The notes below the pieces were generated by a model, which did no database searches, had not been told where the DNA came from, and worked only from the letters and a program-made list of their open reading frames with translations. Shown piece after piece: positions 23,492 to 33,127 of a stretch of DNA of 64,000 nt; the stretch's first letter is position 1; each line of letters starts with the position of its first letter. Origin of the DNA: Lactobacillus sp. ESL0246 (GTDB taxonomy: Bacteria; Bacillota; Bacilli; Lactobacillales; Lactobacillaceae). The position numbers and the translations under genes are program-made. Where the stretch lies: positions 1 to 64,000 of the forward strand of contig NZ_REHC01000006.1 in the NCBI RefSeq assembly GCF_003692965.1, in the 5' to 3' direction.

Positions 23492-23803
23492 ATGACAAAA
23501 AACAAGCCTACAATGAGAGAACAGCTGTTAACAGATCATGCCTATAAAGTTGTACGGATTATTTCACTATGCGAACTCTTGCTAGTTTTAATCTTACCGC
23601 TTTTCAAGCTTATGGATTTAAGCGTTGGTGTTTTAGGCTTTCATTGGCTAACTTTAGGGGACTTATTTACGACATTTTTTCAACGCCAACATATTCTTTT
23701 TATTATAAGTATGCTTTTAGGTGAGTTATTAGCTCTAATTATTTGTGTTATTTTGTTTTTTTATATTATTTGGGCTTCAGGCAACATGGTTTTTGGCAAA
23801 TAA
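23492..23803 (+). CDS. Small membrane protein, unknown function
   Basis: A 103-residue protein with two strong hydrophobic segments, around residues 24-42 and 68-93 (EFINGLLGELLALI-like composition rich in L and I). The start ATG 23492 has GGAG 13 bp upstream; TTG 23474 in frame is an alternative. No family recognised. Its stop is followed in the same frame by 83 further open codons (23804-24055), so the gene may be a truncated form of a longer one. Confidence 0.5.
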   Translation: MTKNKPTMREQLLTDHAYKVVRIISLCELLLVLILPLFKLMDLSVGVLGFHWLTLGDLFTTFFQRQHILFIISMLLGELLALIICVILFFYIIWASGNMVFGK

Positions 23804-24055
23804 TATATACAAAGGTGTAAGCGCCCTATTTTCAGTTTTAATTTCACAATTAGACCAATAAATCAAATACAAACAATAAAACTTGGTCATTGTGATTGTG
23901 CCAAACGTGAGTCGAATGACCATGGGCGATTAGATTACATTTATTGCAATGCTGTTAACAGTTTCGGCAACCTAATTAGTAACTGCGAGGTTAAGGTTTT
24001 TAATGTTGAGCAAAAGTTCAATACAATTAAAGAGAGGATAGAAGCAAACTCCTAA
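23804..24055 (+). pseudogene. Start-less open frame, probable gene fragment
   Basis: Eighty-three codons without a stop and without any ATG, GTG or TTG, in frame with and directly after the stop of the preceding gene. The translation looks protein-like, with two cysteines close together (LGHCDCAKRES), then GRLDYIYCNAVNSFGN and a charged end KFNTIKERIEANS. No family is recognised. It may be the C-terminal remnant of a lost gene, the readthrough extension of the upstream protein, or a chance frame. Confidence 0.4.
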
Positions 24056-24092
24056 ATAGATTTGAAGAGTAGAGTCAATGAATTTTATTGTT

Positions 24093-24114
24093 GAGGGCTT
24101 AGGACCTCTTTTTT
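24093..24114 (+). terminator. Weak terminator-like hairpin
   Basis: GAGG / CCTC with an eight-base loop and six T, downstream of the start-less frame. Confidence 0.45.
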
Positions 24115-24246
24115 GCCTAGAGAAACCTATTATATAGAATAATCATAGAAACTAGATTAAGATATCTATCAATAGGATGAGCCAAAATTAATAGGTTTAT
24201 GTAGTTTTAAACCATTAACTGTATTATTTAAATAACTCATCATTAA

Positions 24247-24294
24247 ATAAAAAAACAGGAGATAATTTTCAAATAAAGAAAATTATCTCCTGTT
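24247..24294 (-). terminator. Terminator after the GH1 gene
   Basis: A 17-bp perfect stem, AACAGGAGATAATTTTC with GAAAATTATCTCCTGTT, seven-base loop; on the minus strand the T-run follows. Confidence 0.88.
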
Positions 24295-24340
24295 GCATTC
24301 GCAAAAAATTGTGAGTCTTCTTTGGTTGAATTGCTGGTAA

Positions 24341-25834
<1,494 letters not shown>

Positions 25835-25927
25835 TTATACCAATTATGATATATCCATCAAGTTAAAATGAAAATGATTAAAAAAATAGCGTTATAATGT
25901 TATTAGTGACAAAGCGAGGTATATTCT

Positions 25928-26419
25928 ATGGCAGAACAAAAAGATTACGAACGCAAAAAGCAAGAAGATAATATTAAGTATTTGTACTTTAGCCGTTATT
26001 TGATGATTCGGTATAGTGTTGTTGTTTTTCTATTCACTAATTTAATCTGGCTCTTGATTTTAATACAATATCAAAAATGGTTAGGTATTCTTTTCGCGGG
26101 CATAGACACTATTTTATCTGGTATGGCTGCAATTGAGCAGTTAACTAAAATGCACAATCGTAAAGCAGATGTGCCACTGACTCGGCATTATTTAATGATT
26201 CAAATTATTTTTAACTGCTTACTGGCAATTATTATCTTTTTGCCAATAAATGATAATTTTTTCCCATTTATCACTACAAGTGATATCCGCTATTTAATTT
26301 TAGGATTGCTTTTTGGTGGAATACTTTTGGCTTATGTTTGTGAGCGACGAATTCATAACATTCGAATCGGAAAAGATAGATATATCAAAACAATTGATAC
26401 ATTTAAAAAAGTTAAATAA
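25928..26419 (+). CDS. Four-helix membrane protein linked to the PTS genes, unknown function
   Basis: A 163-residue protein with a charged N-terminus (MAEQKDYERKKQEDNIKYLY) and about four hydrophobic helices between residues 28 and 135, ending in a basic cytoplasmic tail. GAGG lies about 10 bp before the ATG, and a TATAAT is at 25893-25898. It is followed after 82 bp by the IIC gene and is probably in the same transcript. No family recognised. Its place suggests a role with the beta-glucoside PTS, which is inference only. Confidence 0.65.
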   Translation: MAEQKDYERKKQEDNIKYLYFSRYLMIRYSVVVFLFTNLIWLLILIQYQKWLGILFAGIDTILSGMAAIEQLTKMHNRKADVPLTRHYLMIQIIFNCLLAIIIFLPINDNFFPFITTSDIRYLILGLLFGGILLAYVCERRIHNIRIGKDRYIKTIDTFKKVK

Positions 26420-26501
26420 TTGCTTGTATTTTTTAAGAAAGCGATTACAATAGTTATATGTAGTATATTAAGGATATGCTATATTGAAGGGAGTTTTAAA
26501 A

Positions 26502-27851
26502 ATGACAGAAGCAAGTAAGAAACCGCTTAAGGAGCGAATTGCCGCCGCAGCTGGAAAATTTGCGGCAACAAGATTTGTGCGGGCAATTATGGATGCTGGT
26601 TACAGTGTGATCTCGTTTTCAATTGTTGGAGCGTTTTTCTTAATTTTGACGGTGTTGCCACAGATTATTAATACACCGGGATTTATAAGCTTTTATGCGA
26701 ATACGATTGGCCGGTTTTCAAATTTATTCCAATCTGTGTATAACGCGACAATGGGGATTATTGCCTTGGTCTTCTCGGGCACCTTTGCTTATTCGTATAC
26801 TAAAATTTATCATGATGAGGAAAAAATTAACTTAGTCCCGATGAATGGGTTAATGATGTTTTTAATGGGCTTCTTTATCACGGTAGCTGAGTTGGTCTGG
26901 AAAAATGGGCGAATGGAATTCGTGCAAGTTTTCAGTAAAACTCAGATGGTTGCTGGCGGTTATGAGGCCAATAACTCGGGTATATATCGGATTGGTGCAG
27001 TTGGGATCTTTATTGGGTTAGTTGTAGCTTGGTTGACTGTCCAAATTTATCGCTATACCATTAAGCATAACTGGCAAATTAAGATGCCAGCATCAGTTCC
27101 ATCTGGCGTTGCTAACTCTTTTAGTGCTTTAATTCCAGCTTTTTGTATTGCTGTAATTATTGCGGCAATCAATGCTGCACTTGTTATGGCAGGGACTGAT
27201 CTCTTTAAACTGCTATTTATTCCATTTTCATTCATCAGTGATATTGCTGATACTTGGTGGGGCTTTTTGATTATTATCTTCTTAATTCATTTCTTATGGT
27301 GGTTTGGAATTCATGGAGCAACAATTATTAGTTCGTTTTATACTCCAATCGTTTTAGCAAACATGGCTGCCAACGTTAAGGGGGCGCATCACTTTTTTGC
27401 GGGTGATCCCACCAACTCATTTATTACCATCGGTGGTTCTGGAGCGATGTTAGGTGTTGCTATTTGGTTAGTAATAGGAGCACGTTCAGCTCAATTAAAG
27501 GAATTGGGAAAGGTTGAAATTGTTCCGGCAATTTTTAATATTAACGAACCATTAATTTTCGGATTACCGATTGTATATAATATCGATTTAATGATTCCAT
27601 TTGTTTGTGCACCGCTTGCTTCAGGTATTGTGGCATATTTGGGAATTAGCTCGCATTTGGTGCCAAAAATTATTGTGCAACAGCCATGGCCTACACCTGT
27701 TGGCTTAGGTGGTTTTATTGCTACTGCTAGTTGGCAAGGAGGGGTTTTGGCAATTGCGTGTGCAATTGTTGCTTTCCTTGTTTGGTATCCATTCATTAAG
27801 CACTATGATAATGTGTTATTAAAGAAAGAGCAGGCAGCAACAGCTGAATAA
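26502..27851 (+). CDS. PTS lactose/cellobiose-type EIIC permease
   Basis: A 449-residue membrane protein of the EIIC Lac/Cel family with about ten helices. Visible family features are IGGSGAMLGVAIW, the PAIFNINEPLIFGLPIVYN segment that contributes the sugar site (NEP), and PTPVGLGGFIATASW near the end. It carries beta-glucosides across the membrane while IIB phosphorylates them. Start ATG 26502 is chosen because GAAGGGAG lies 9-16 bp upstream; the TTG at 26484 lies before that site. Its IIB and IIA are encoded 4 kb to the left. Confidence 0.94.
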   Translation: MTEASKKPLKERIAAAAGKFAATRFVRAIMDAGYSVISFSIVGAFFLILTVLPQIINTPGFISFYANTIGRFSNLFQSVYNATMGIIALVFSGTFAYSYTKIYHDEEKINLVPMNGLMMFLMGFFITVAELVWKNGRMEFVQVFSKTQMVAGGYEANNSGIYRIGAVGIFIGLVVAWLTVQIYRYTIKHNWQIKMPASVPSGVANSFSALIPAFCIAVIIAAINAALVMAGTDLFKLLFIPFSFISDIADTWWGFLIIIFLIHFLWWFGIHGATIISSFYTPIVLANMAANVKGAHHFFAGDPTNSFITIGGSGAMLGVAIWLVIGARSAQLKELGKVEIVPAIFNINEPLIFGLPIVYNIDLMIPFVCAPLASGIVAYLGISSHLVPKIIVQQPWPTPVGLGGFIATASWQGGVLAIACAIVAFLVWYPFIKHYDNVLLKKEQAATAE

Positions 27852-27950
27852 GGTTATTAAAATTAAGGAGTTGCCTATAATTTATAGGTGACTTTTTAAT
27901 TTTAACAAAATGTAGTATATTACTTTATTAAAAAAGAGAGTGTGTTATAT

Positions 27951-28535
27951 ATGTTAACCTTTGGTAAAAAATTAAATTTTCGTCCATTATTAATTGCTCT
28001 ATTTTGTTGTTTGTTTTTTGGATACCTGTCTAACTTAATACTATTAATGACTTCGGAAGAGTTAGGATGGAATTTTCGCACGGTTATTTGGAGTGCATTA
28101 GTGGGAATCTCGGTCTTTTTATTTATTACATTAATTTATTACCCAAATGTTTTGCAGGATGAATTCAATTACTTCACGATTTCTGATCAAGAAATAATAT
28201 TTTATGATTATGGTGATCGCTATCAAAAGTTTAAGTTATTATTTTTAGGTAATAATGCCCCAGAAAAGCACATTAAACTTGCTGATATTAAAAATGTTCG
28301 AATTGTTGGAAAAAATGAAATTAAGAAGATATCATTTCCATTACCTTTTGATATGATGCATATTTATTTTATGGGAATTATTTCAATGCACTTGAATCCA
28401 TTCGGTTTTGAATTAGAATTAGTCAATGGTCAAAAAATATATTTATCAATCGCTCGAGATCGAATTTATCATTCTGAAGATACGTCTATAAAGGCTACAG
28501 AGGCTTTAAATATGATTAAGCAAAGAATGAGTTAA
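27951..28535 (+). CDS. Membrane protein with a C-terminal soluble domain, unknown function
   Basis: A 194-residue protein: two hydrophobic helices (about residues 10-32 and 42-65), then a soluble domain of beta-like alternating segments (NYFTISDQEIIFYDYGDRY, FELELVNGQKIYLSIARDR) and a helical end. The pattern resembles membrane-anchored PH-like domains, but I cannot assign a family. ATG 27951 is preferred over GTG 27942 because AAAGAGAG lies 11 bp before the ATG and overlaps the GTG. Single gene. Confidence 0.65.
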   Translation: MLTFGKKLNFRPLLIALFCCLFFGYLSNLILLMTSEELGWNFRTVIWSALVGISVFLFITLIYYPNVLQDEFNYFTISDQEIIFYDYGDRYQKFKLLFLGNNAPEKHIKLADIKNVRIVGKNEIKKISFPLPFDMMHIYFMGIISMHLNPFGFELELVNGQKIYLSIARDRIYHSEDTSIKATEALNMIKQRMS

Positions 28536-28619
28536 GGTTTGATAAAACCAAATTTTGGTAATGTGTTCGCTTTCTTGTTATGATTAGTTCAGTAATAAAC
28601 TTAACATGGAGGCTTATAA

Positions 28620-29090
28620 ATGAAATATACTCAAACTAAAGAAATTTTAAACCAATTAGTTGCTGACTTAACTCAGATGCATATGATTGTTCATCAACAT
28701 CATTGGTATATGCGTGGTAATCGCTTTTTAAAGTTGCATCCATACTTGGATAAGGTAATGGATGAGTTAGCTGATCAATTAGATCAAGTTTCAGAACGAT
28801 TAATTACACTTGATGGTTCGCCTGTGTCGACTTTAAGTGAAATCGCTGAAAAGACAAAGATTGAGGATGAAAAGGGCAACTGGAATGAGACAATTGATCA
28901 GCGCTATGCCAAAATAATTGCCGGATACAAATATCTTGACAAACTTTATGAAAAAGGTATTGAAGTTAGTGATAATGAAGGCGACTATTCAACTAATGAT
29001 ATGTTGACAGGTTTTCATACTGACATTGAAAAACGGATTTGGATGATGTCTGGTGAAATTAATCAAGCACCTGAAATTGATCCAGAATAG
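28620..29090 (+). CDS. dps: Dps family ferritin-like protein
   Basis: A 156-residue four-helix protein that stores iron and protects DNA under starvation or oxidative stress. Ferroxidase-site residues typical of Dps are visible in VHQHHWYMRG (His), LHPYLDKVMDELADQLDQVSE (Asp and Glu, interface helix) and in the later helix ending in IEKRIWMMSG. GGAGG lies 7 bp before the ATG. Single gene with terminator. The acidic end is short, and no lysine-rich DNA-binding tail is seen. Confidence 0.9.
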   Translation: MKYTQTKEILNQLVADLTQMHMIVHQHHWYMRGNRFLKLHPYLDKVMDELADQLDQVSERLITLDGSPVSTLSEIAEKTKIEDEKGNWNETIDQRYAKIIAGYKYLDKLYEKGIEVSDNEGDYSTNDMLTGFHTDIEKRIWMMSGEINQAPEIDPE

Positions 29091-29100
29091 GAATTTAATC

Positions 29101-29128
29101 AAAGACAAGTAGTTACTTGTCTTTTTTT
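29101..29128 (+). terminator. Terminator after dps
   Basis: Ten-base stem AAAGACAAGT / ACTTGTCTTT with a four-base loop and a T-run. Confidence 0.9.
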
Positions 29129-29208
29129 GTGTCTTAATTAATCATAATCTTTGCTATAATAAGAATGATTTACGGGTACTTAATTGGTTAGAAAAGAGGG
29201 TATGTATA

Positions 29209-29901
29209 GTGAATAAACAAGAACAAGATAATCTAAAAAAACAAGCGGCAGTCAAGGCGGCAAGTTTTGTTAAATCCGGAATGCGGTTGGGTATCGGTAC
29301 AGGATCAACAGTTGCATTTTTAATTGATGAATTGGGAAGGCGTAAAAAAGAAGAAGGACTAGAACTAGCTAACATTGTTACTACTTCAAGTCGAAGTAAA
29401 AGGCAAATGGAAAGTTGGGGCTTCAAAATTGATGAACTAGCGGATGTTGAGCAATTAGATCTGACAATTGATGGAGCAGATCGGTTTGCTGCTAATTTTG
29501 ATGGTATTAAAGGCGGTGGCGGCGCCTTAACAATGGAAAAAAATGTAGCTGTTAATTCTCAAAAAGTAATGTGGATTGTGGATGAATCTAAATTGTGTAC
29601 ACATTTAGGCGACTTTGCTTTACCAGTTGAAGTTTTACCAATTTCATGTGAACAAAATTTTAGACGTTTTAAAAATGCGGGTCTAAATCCAGAATGGCGG
29701 GTGCAAAATAATAAGCGTTTTGTAACCCATTATGGAAACTTTATTATTGATTTACATGTTGATCCGATTCCAATTCCTGAGGGGCTAGCTTGTTATTTGG
29801 ACCAAACAGTCGGTGTTGTAGAACATGGTTTGTTTTTAAAGATGTGCGATGAAGTAATTATTGCTCATGCAAATGGTGAAATTGAGGATCGAAAAAAATG
29901 A
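29209..29901 (+). CDS. rpiA: Ribose-5-phosphate isomerase A
   Basis: A 230-residue enzyme interconverting ribose 5-phosphate and ribulose 5-phosphate. Active-site motifs: GIGTGSTVAFL near residue 30, LDLTIDGADR with the catalytic aspartates near 85, and KGGGGALT near 105. The start is GTG 29209 with AGAGGG about 9 bp upstream. It begins the nucleoside/pentose region and would feed ribose released from nucleosides into the phosphoketolase route. Confidence 0.95.
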   Translation: MNKQEQDNLKKQAAVKAASFVKSGMRLGIGTGSTVAFLIDELGRRKKEEGLELANIVTTSSRSKRQMESWGFKIDELADVEQLDLTIDGADRFAANFDGIKGGGGALTMEKNVAVNSQKVMWIVDESKLCTHLGDFALPVEVLPISCEQNFRRFKNAGLNPEWRVQNNKRFVTHYGNFIIDLHVDPIPIPEGLACYLDQTVGVVEHGLFLKMCDEVIIAHANGEIEDRKK

Positions 29902-30020
29902 TTTATTTAAATAACTATAAAATTTAGAACTAATAATTAAATGGTATTTAAATTCTCACGTCATTTAGGTGATAGATTTGGTATGATAACTTTATAAACT
30001 TTTTAAAAGAGGAGAAGCAA

Positions 30021-30941
30021 ATGACTAAAAAACCTGTAATTATTAGTACTGATCCCGGAATCGATGATGTTGTTGCAATTACAATTGCGCTTTTTTCTGG
30101 TGAACTTGATGTTAAATTGATTGCTGCAACTTGGGGTAATGTTCCATTGGATAAAACTTTGAATAATACCTTGAAATTGGAAACTTTTTTAAAAACAAAT
30201 GTCCCCGTTGTTTCAGGTGCTTCCCGTCCCTTACTACGAAATTTGATTGATGCATCCGATGTTCATGGTAAAAGTGGAATGGATGGCTATGATTTTCCTG
30301 AACCTGATACAAGTTTGTTGCAATCTAAGCTAGCAGCTGAAGCTATCCATGAAGTTGTAGCAAATAGTCAAGAAAAAGTTACTCTTGTGCAGATTGGTCC
30401 GGCAACAGATTATGCACTTTACTTTCGGCAATATCCGGAAGACTTGTCAAGAATTGACCAATTAGTAATTATGGGTGGTGCTATTGGTCGAGGAAATTGG
30501 GGTCCATATAGTGAATATAATGTTGCAGGTGATCCAGAGGCAGCACAAATTGTTTTTTCAAGTAATGTTAAAATTTTATTGGCACCCTTAGAACTTGGTC
30601 ACCAAGCTTTTGTTACCCAAACTACAATGGAAAAAGTTAAAAAACTAGGTCGTGCGGGTGATATGCTCTATCATTTGTTATCTAAGTTAAATGATAAAAC
30701 GGAAACCAACGGACGTGAAATTTATGACGCGTTGGCAGTTGGAATGCTGCTTAAACCGCAAATGTATGAATTTAAGCCAGCATATGTAGTTGTTGATACA
30801 AAAAGTCCCAATGCGTATGGTGCATCAGTGATTGACTTTGATAAATTCTTTAATAAGCCTGCTAATGCGCAGGTCGGAGTTCAAGTAGATCAAGTAGCTT
30901 TTGCAGAGTGGTTAATCGATGCAATCAGAAAAGTGAAGTAA
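30021..30941 (+). CDS. Ribonucleoside hydrolase (inosine-uridine preferring family)
   Basis: A 306-residue cytosolic hydrolase that splits nucleosides into base and ribose. The calcium-binding N-terminal motif STDPGIDDVVAI (residues 9-20) is complete, and MGGAIGRGNWGPYSEYNVAGDPEAA holds the second metal and ribose-binding region (MGG..., N, D). Substrate range (pyrimidine-only or broad) cannot be read. GAGGAG lies 8 bp upstream. The GntR regulator follows after 12 bp in the same transcript and is its likely controller. Confidence 0.92.
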   Translation: MTKKPVIISTDPGIDDVVAITIALFSGELDVKLIAATWGNVPLDKTLNNTLKLETFLKTNVPVVSGASRPLLRNLIDASDVHGKSGMDGYDFPEPDTSLLQSKLAAEAIHEVVANSQEKVTLVQIGPATDYALYFRQYPEDLSRIDQLVIMGGAIGRGNWGPYSEYNVAGDPEAAQIVFSSNVKILLAPLELGHQAFVTQTTMEKVKKLGRAGDMLYHLLSKLNDKTETNGREIYDALAVGMLLKPQMYEFKPAYVVVDTKSPNAYGASVIDFDKFFNKPANAQVGVQVDQVAFAEWLIDAIRKVK

Positions 30942-30953
30942 TTGAGGTAAAGC

Positions 30954-31679
30954 ATGGCAGATTTTGTTTATCGAACAGTGATGCATGATATTAAGCAGAA
31001 CATATTAGAGAATAAGTACGATGGAATGCGTCTACCTGATGAGCGAAGTCTTGCGGAACATTACCAGGTCAGTCGTTCATCCATGAAGAGGGCAATGGAG
31101 TTACTTTCCCAGCAAGGCATTGTTTTTAAAAAAAGAGGCAGTGGCACATTTATTAACCCGTTATATTTAAAAAATCAGTCGCTTTTTCGTTATGAGGGCT
31201 CAAATCTGGGTTTAACAGATAGTTTGAAGGTACCAGGAAAAACTCAAGGAATTAAGTTGCTTAATTTTAAAGTTATTAAGGCATCAGATGCTATAGTTCA
31301 GGATTTGTTTCTAAATCCAAATGATTTTGTGTATGAGTTTCGCCGTTTACGGTTGTTAAATAAACAACCTTTTTTGATTGAAACAGGATATTTGCCAATT
31401 AAAGTGGTACCTGAATTGAAACCAGAACACTTAAAAAATTCGTTATTTAATTACTTAGAAGATACTCAAAATAAGGTTGTTACTAAAGCTTTTTTAAATA
31501 TTACGGTTGAACCTTCAAGTTCTGAGGATCAGAAATGTTTAAGACTTAAGCCAACTGAGCCTGTTGGAGTAATGGAAGGAATCTTTTTCCTTGATGATGG
31601 AACGCCTTTTGAGTTTTCAAGTATGCGAATACATTATCAATATATGCGATTTAATACCTTTGTTAATTTAGACAAATAA
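30954..31679 (+). CDS. GntR family regulator (HutC/UTRA type)
   Basis: A 241-residue regulator. The N-terminal winged helix (residues 1-68) has the family pattern RLPDERSLAEHYQVSRSSMKRAMELL and GSGTFI. The UTRA effector domain fills residues 85-235 with the usual EFRRLRL.. start. It probably senses a sugar phosphate or nucleoside-related metabolite and controls the upstream hydrolase. That target is inferred from the 12-bp spacing. Confidence 0.9.
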   Translation: MADFVYRTVMHDIKQNILENKYDGMRLPDERSLAEHYQVSRSSMKRAMELLSQQGIVFKKRGSGTFINPLYLKNQSLFRYEGSNLGLTDSLKVPGKTQGIKLLNFKVIKASDAIVQDLFLNPNDFVYEFRRLRLLNKQPFLIETGYLPIKVVPELKPEHLKNSLFNYLEDTQNKVVTKAFLNITVEPSSSEDQKCLRLKPTEPVGVMEGIFFLDDGTPFEFSSMRIHYQYMRFNTFVNLDK

Positions 31680-31702
31680 AACAGGCAATTGCCTGTTTTT
31701 TT
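31679..31702. terminator. Bidirectional terminator after the GntR gene
   Basis: AAACAGGC AATT GCCTGTTT followed by more T; it lies between convergent genes and may serve both. Confidence 0.88.
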
Positions 31703-31713
31703 GTTATAGTTAA

Positions 31714-32073
31714 CTATTTATCGAGAAATTGTTGATCGTCCATAATAGGTCCGGTATAAAGAAATCTAAGGCTGATACCTTTGGATTTGGTACTTAGGCT
31801 CTTTAGCAGATATTGTTGTTTTGAAGACAAATGAAGATGGTGAATAGTAACATATGCCTGAATAAACATTACTAATTTTGTACAATATTCTTGAGGATGG
31901 TCATGAGTATCGAATTTATAAATTACTAATCCAATTGAGTCGCGTAATTTCTTGTACTTCAAAATATTTAATTCATTATAAATATTACTAAAAAAGCTTT
32001 GGTAAAATTGTTTTAATATTTGATAAACCTCGTTTAGTGCTTGCTTATCATTTTGGTTATTACTTAGATACAT
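31714..32073 (-). CDS. Small helical protein, unknown function
   Basis: A 119-residue soluble protein with a strongly helical, Leu/Gln/Tyr-rich pattern and no membrane segment. It begins 8 bp after the DeoR gene stop and so is probably co-transcribed. The size and helical layout recall small bacteriocin-immunity proteins (EntA immunity type), but no motif proves this. The ribosome binding site is weak. I do not recognise a family. Confidence 0.55.
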   Translation of the reverse strand: MYLSNNQNDKQALNEVYQILKQFYQSFFSNIYNELNILKYKKLRDSIGLVIYKFDTHDHPQEYCTKLVMFIQAYVTIHHLHLSSKQQYLLKSLSTKSKGISLRFLYTGPIMDDQQFLDK

Positions 32074-32080
32074 TTAAGAA

Positions 32081-32845
32081 TCACTTTTTCAAAATAGGAA
32101 TAATTTGAGTTTTTGGCGAAAACTGCTTCTTGATTTCTTGCGGTAAAGAAACATCTGTAATTAGGACATCAACTTGATCAAGAGAAATAGTCATATAAGG
32201 AGAAGTATTCTGACTATCGAATTTATGTTTTTCAGCTACTACAATTACTTGTTTAGCCCTAGAGGCAGCAACCCGAATAAGTTCAGCATCGCTCATTTTA
32301 GTAAGGTATATCCCATCACTTTTAACATTTGAAGTTCCGATAAAGGCGGTATTGAAGCTCATTCGTTTTAACAATTCTAATGCTGTAACTGAATAATTAA
32401 AGCGATGTTCTTTATCAACTTTGCCGCCTAATAACCGAACTTGAGGAAGATTTGAACGCATTAACTCAAGAGTGTTATCAATTGAATTAGTAACTATTTG
32501 AACATCAATTCCGTTAATGAGTTCACATAATTTTTTTAACGTAGTTGATGGACCGATAAAATCACACTGGTTGGGATGAACAAATCTTTTTGCCTTTTCG
32601 GCCATTTTTATCTTAAGTGGTGAATCAATTTTATTTCTAGTCAAAAAGTTAGGGACATCATCACGATTAACAGAAATTAACCCCCCATGAACGCGAATGG
32701 CTTGACCGGTTGTTGTTAAACGTATAATATCACGCCGTGCTGTATCGAAGGAAACATTAAAATAAGAAGCCAAGTCTTTGGTAACTAGATGATGTTTTTG
32801 ATTCAAAAGCTGTTTGATTTCATAAAGTCGTTCTTCTTGCGTCAT
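32081..32845 (-). CDS. DeoR family transcriptional regulator
   Basis: A 254-residue regulator. The N-terminal HTH_DeoR domain (residues 5-58) contains TKDLASYFNVSFDTARRDI and RVHGG. The C-terminal DeoR effector domain contains TNSIDNTLELM, IGTSNV and VAEKHKF, which bind phosphorylated sugars in this family. It lies divergent from the phosphoketolase gene and may control it or nucleoside genes nearby. That link is by position only. GGAGAAG precedes the ATG. Confidence 0.92.
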   Translation of the reverse strand: MTQEERLYEIKQLLNQKHHLVTKDLASYFNVSFDTARRDIIRLTTTGQAIRVHGGLISVNRDDVPNFLTRNKIDSPLKIKMAEKAKRFVHPNQCDFIGPSTTLKKLCELINGIDVQIVTNSIDNTLELMRSNLPQVRLLGGKVDKEHRFNYSVTALELLKRMSFNTAFIGTSNVKSDGIYLTKMSDAELIRVAASRAKQVIVVAEKHKFDSQNTSPYMTISLDQVDVLITDVSLPQEIKKQFSPKTQIIPILKK

Positions 32846-33052
32846 ATTTCTTCTCCTACAATTAATTTAACATTTTAATTTGATAAGATTAATGGCTTTA
32901 AAGCCACTGAGTGTTTAAATTAAGTATTTTTCAGTATTTCGCCATATTAATGCTTAAGTGTAAAAATTATTTATTGTGAATTCAACTCTTATTAGAAGTC
33001 AATTCGTATAAACCCTATCATAGAAATTGGTTCGTCCCAATTTTTAAAATGG

Positions 33053-33080
33053 TTGAACTTTAATCAAAAGCTGTTATAAT
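33053..33080 (+). promoter_or_regulatory. Promoter of the phosphoketolase gene
   Basis: TTGAAC, 16-bp spacer, TATAAT ending at 33080; 47 bp before the start codon. The preceding 200 bp between the divergent DeoR gene and this promoter carry a small palindrome GGCTTTAAAGCC near 32893. Confidence 0.75.
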
Positions 33081-33127
33081 ACTGTGTATAAACAAAGAAA
33101 TAATTTTCAAGACAAGGGAGAATTAAT

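Noticed and set aside
23392-23547. 51-codon frame between the two small membrane protein genes
   Set aside because: It has a fair AAAGG site but overlaps the next gene by 56 bp, and its translation is low in complexity and unlike any family I know.
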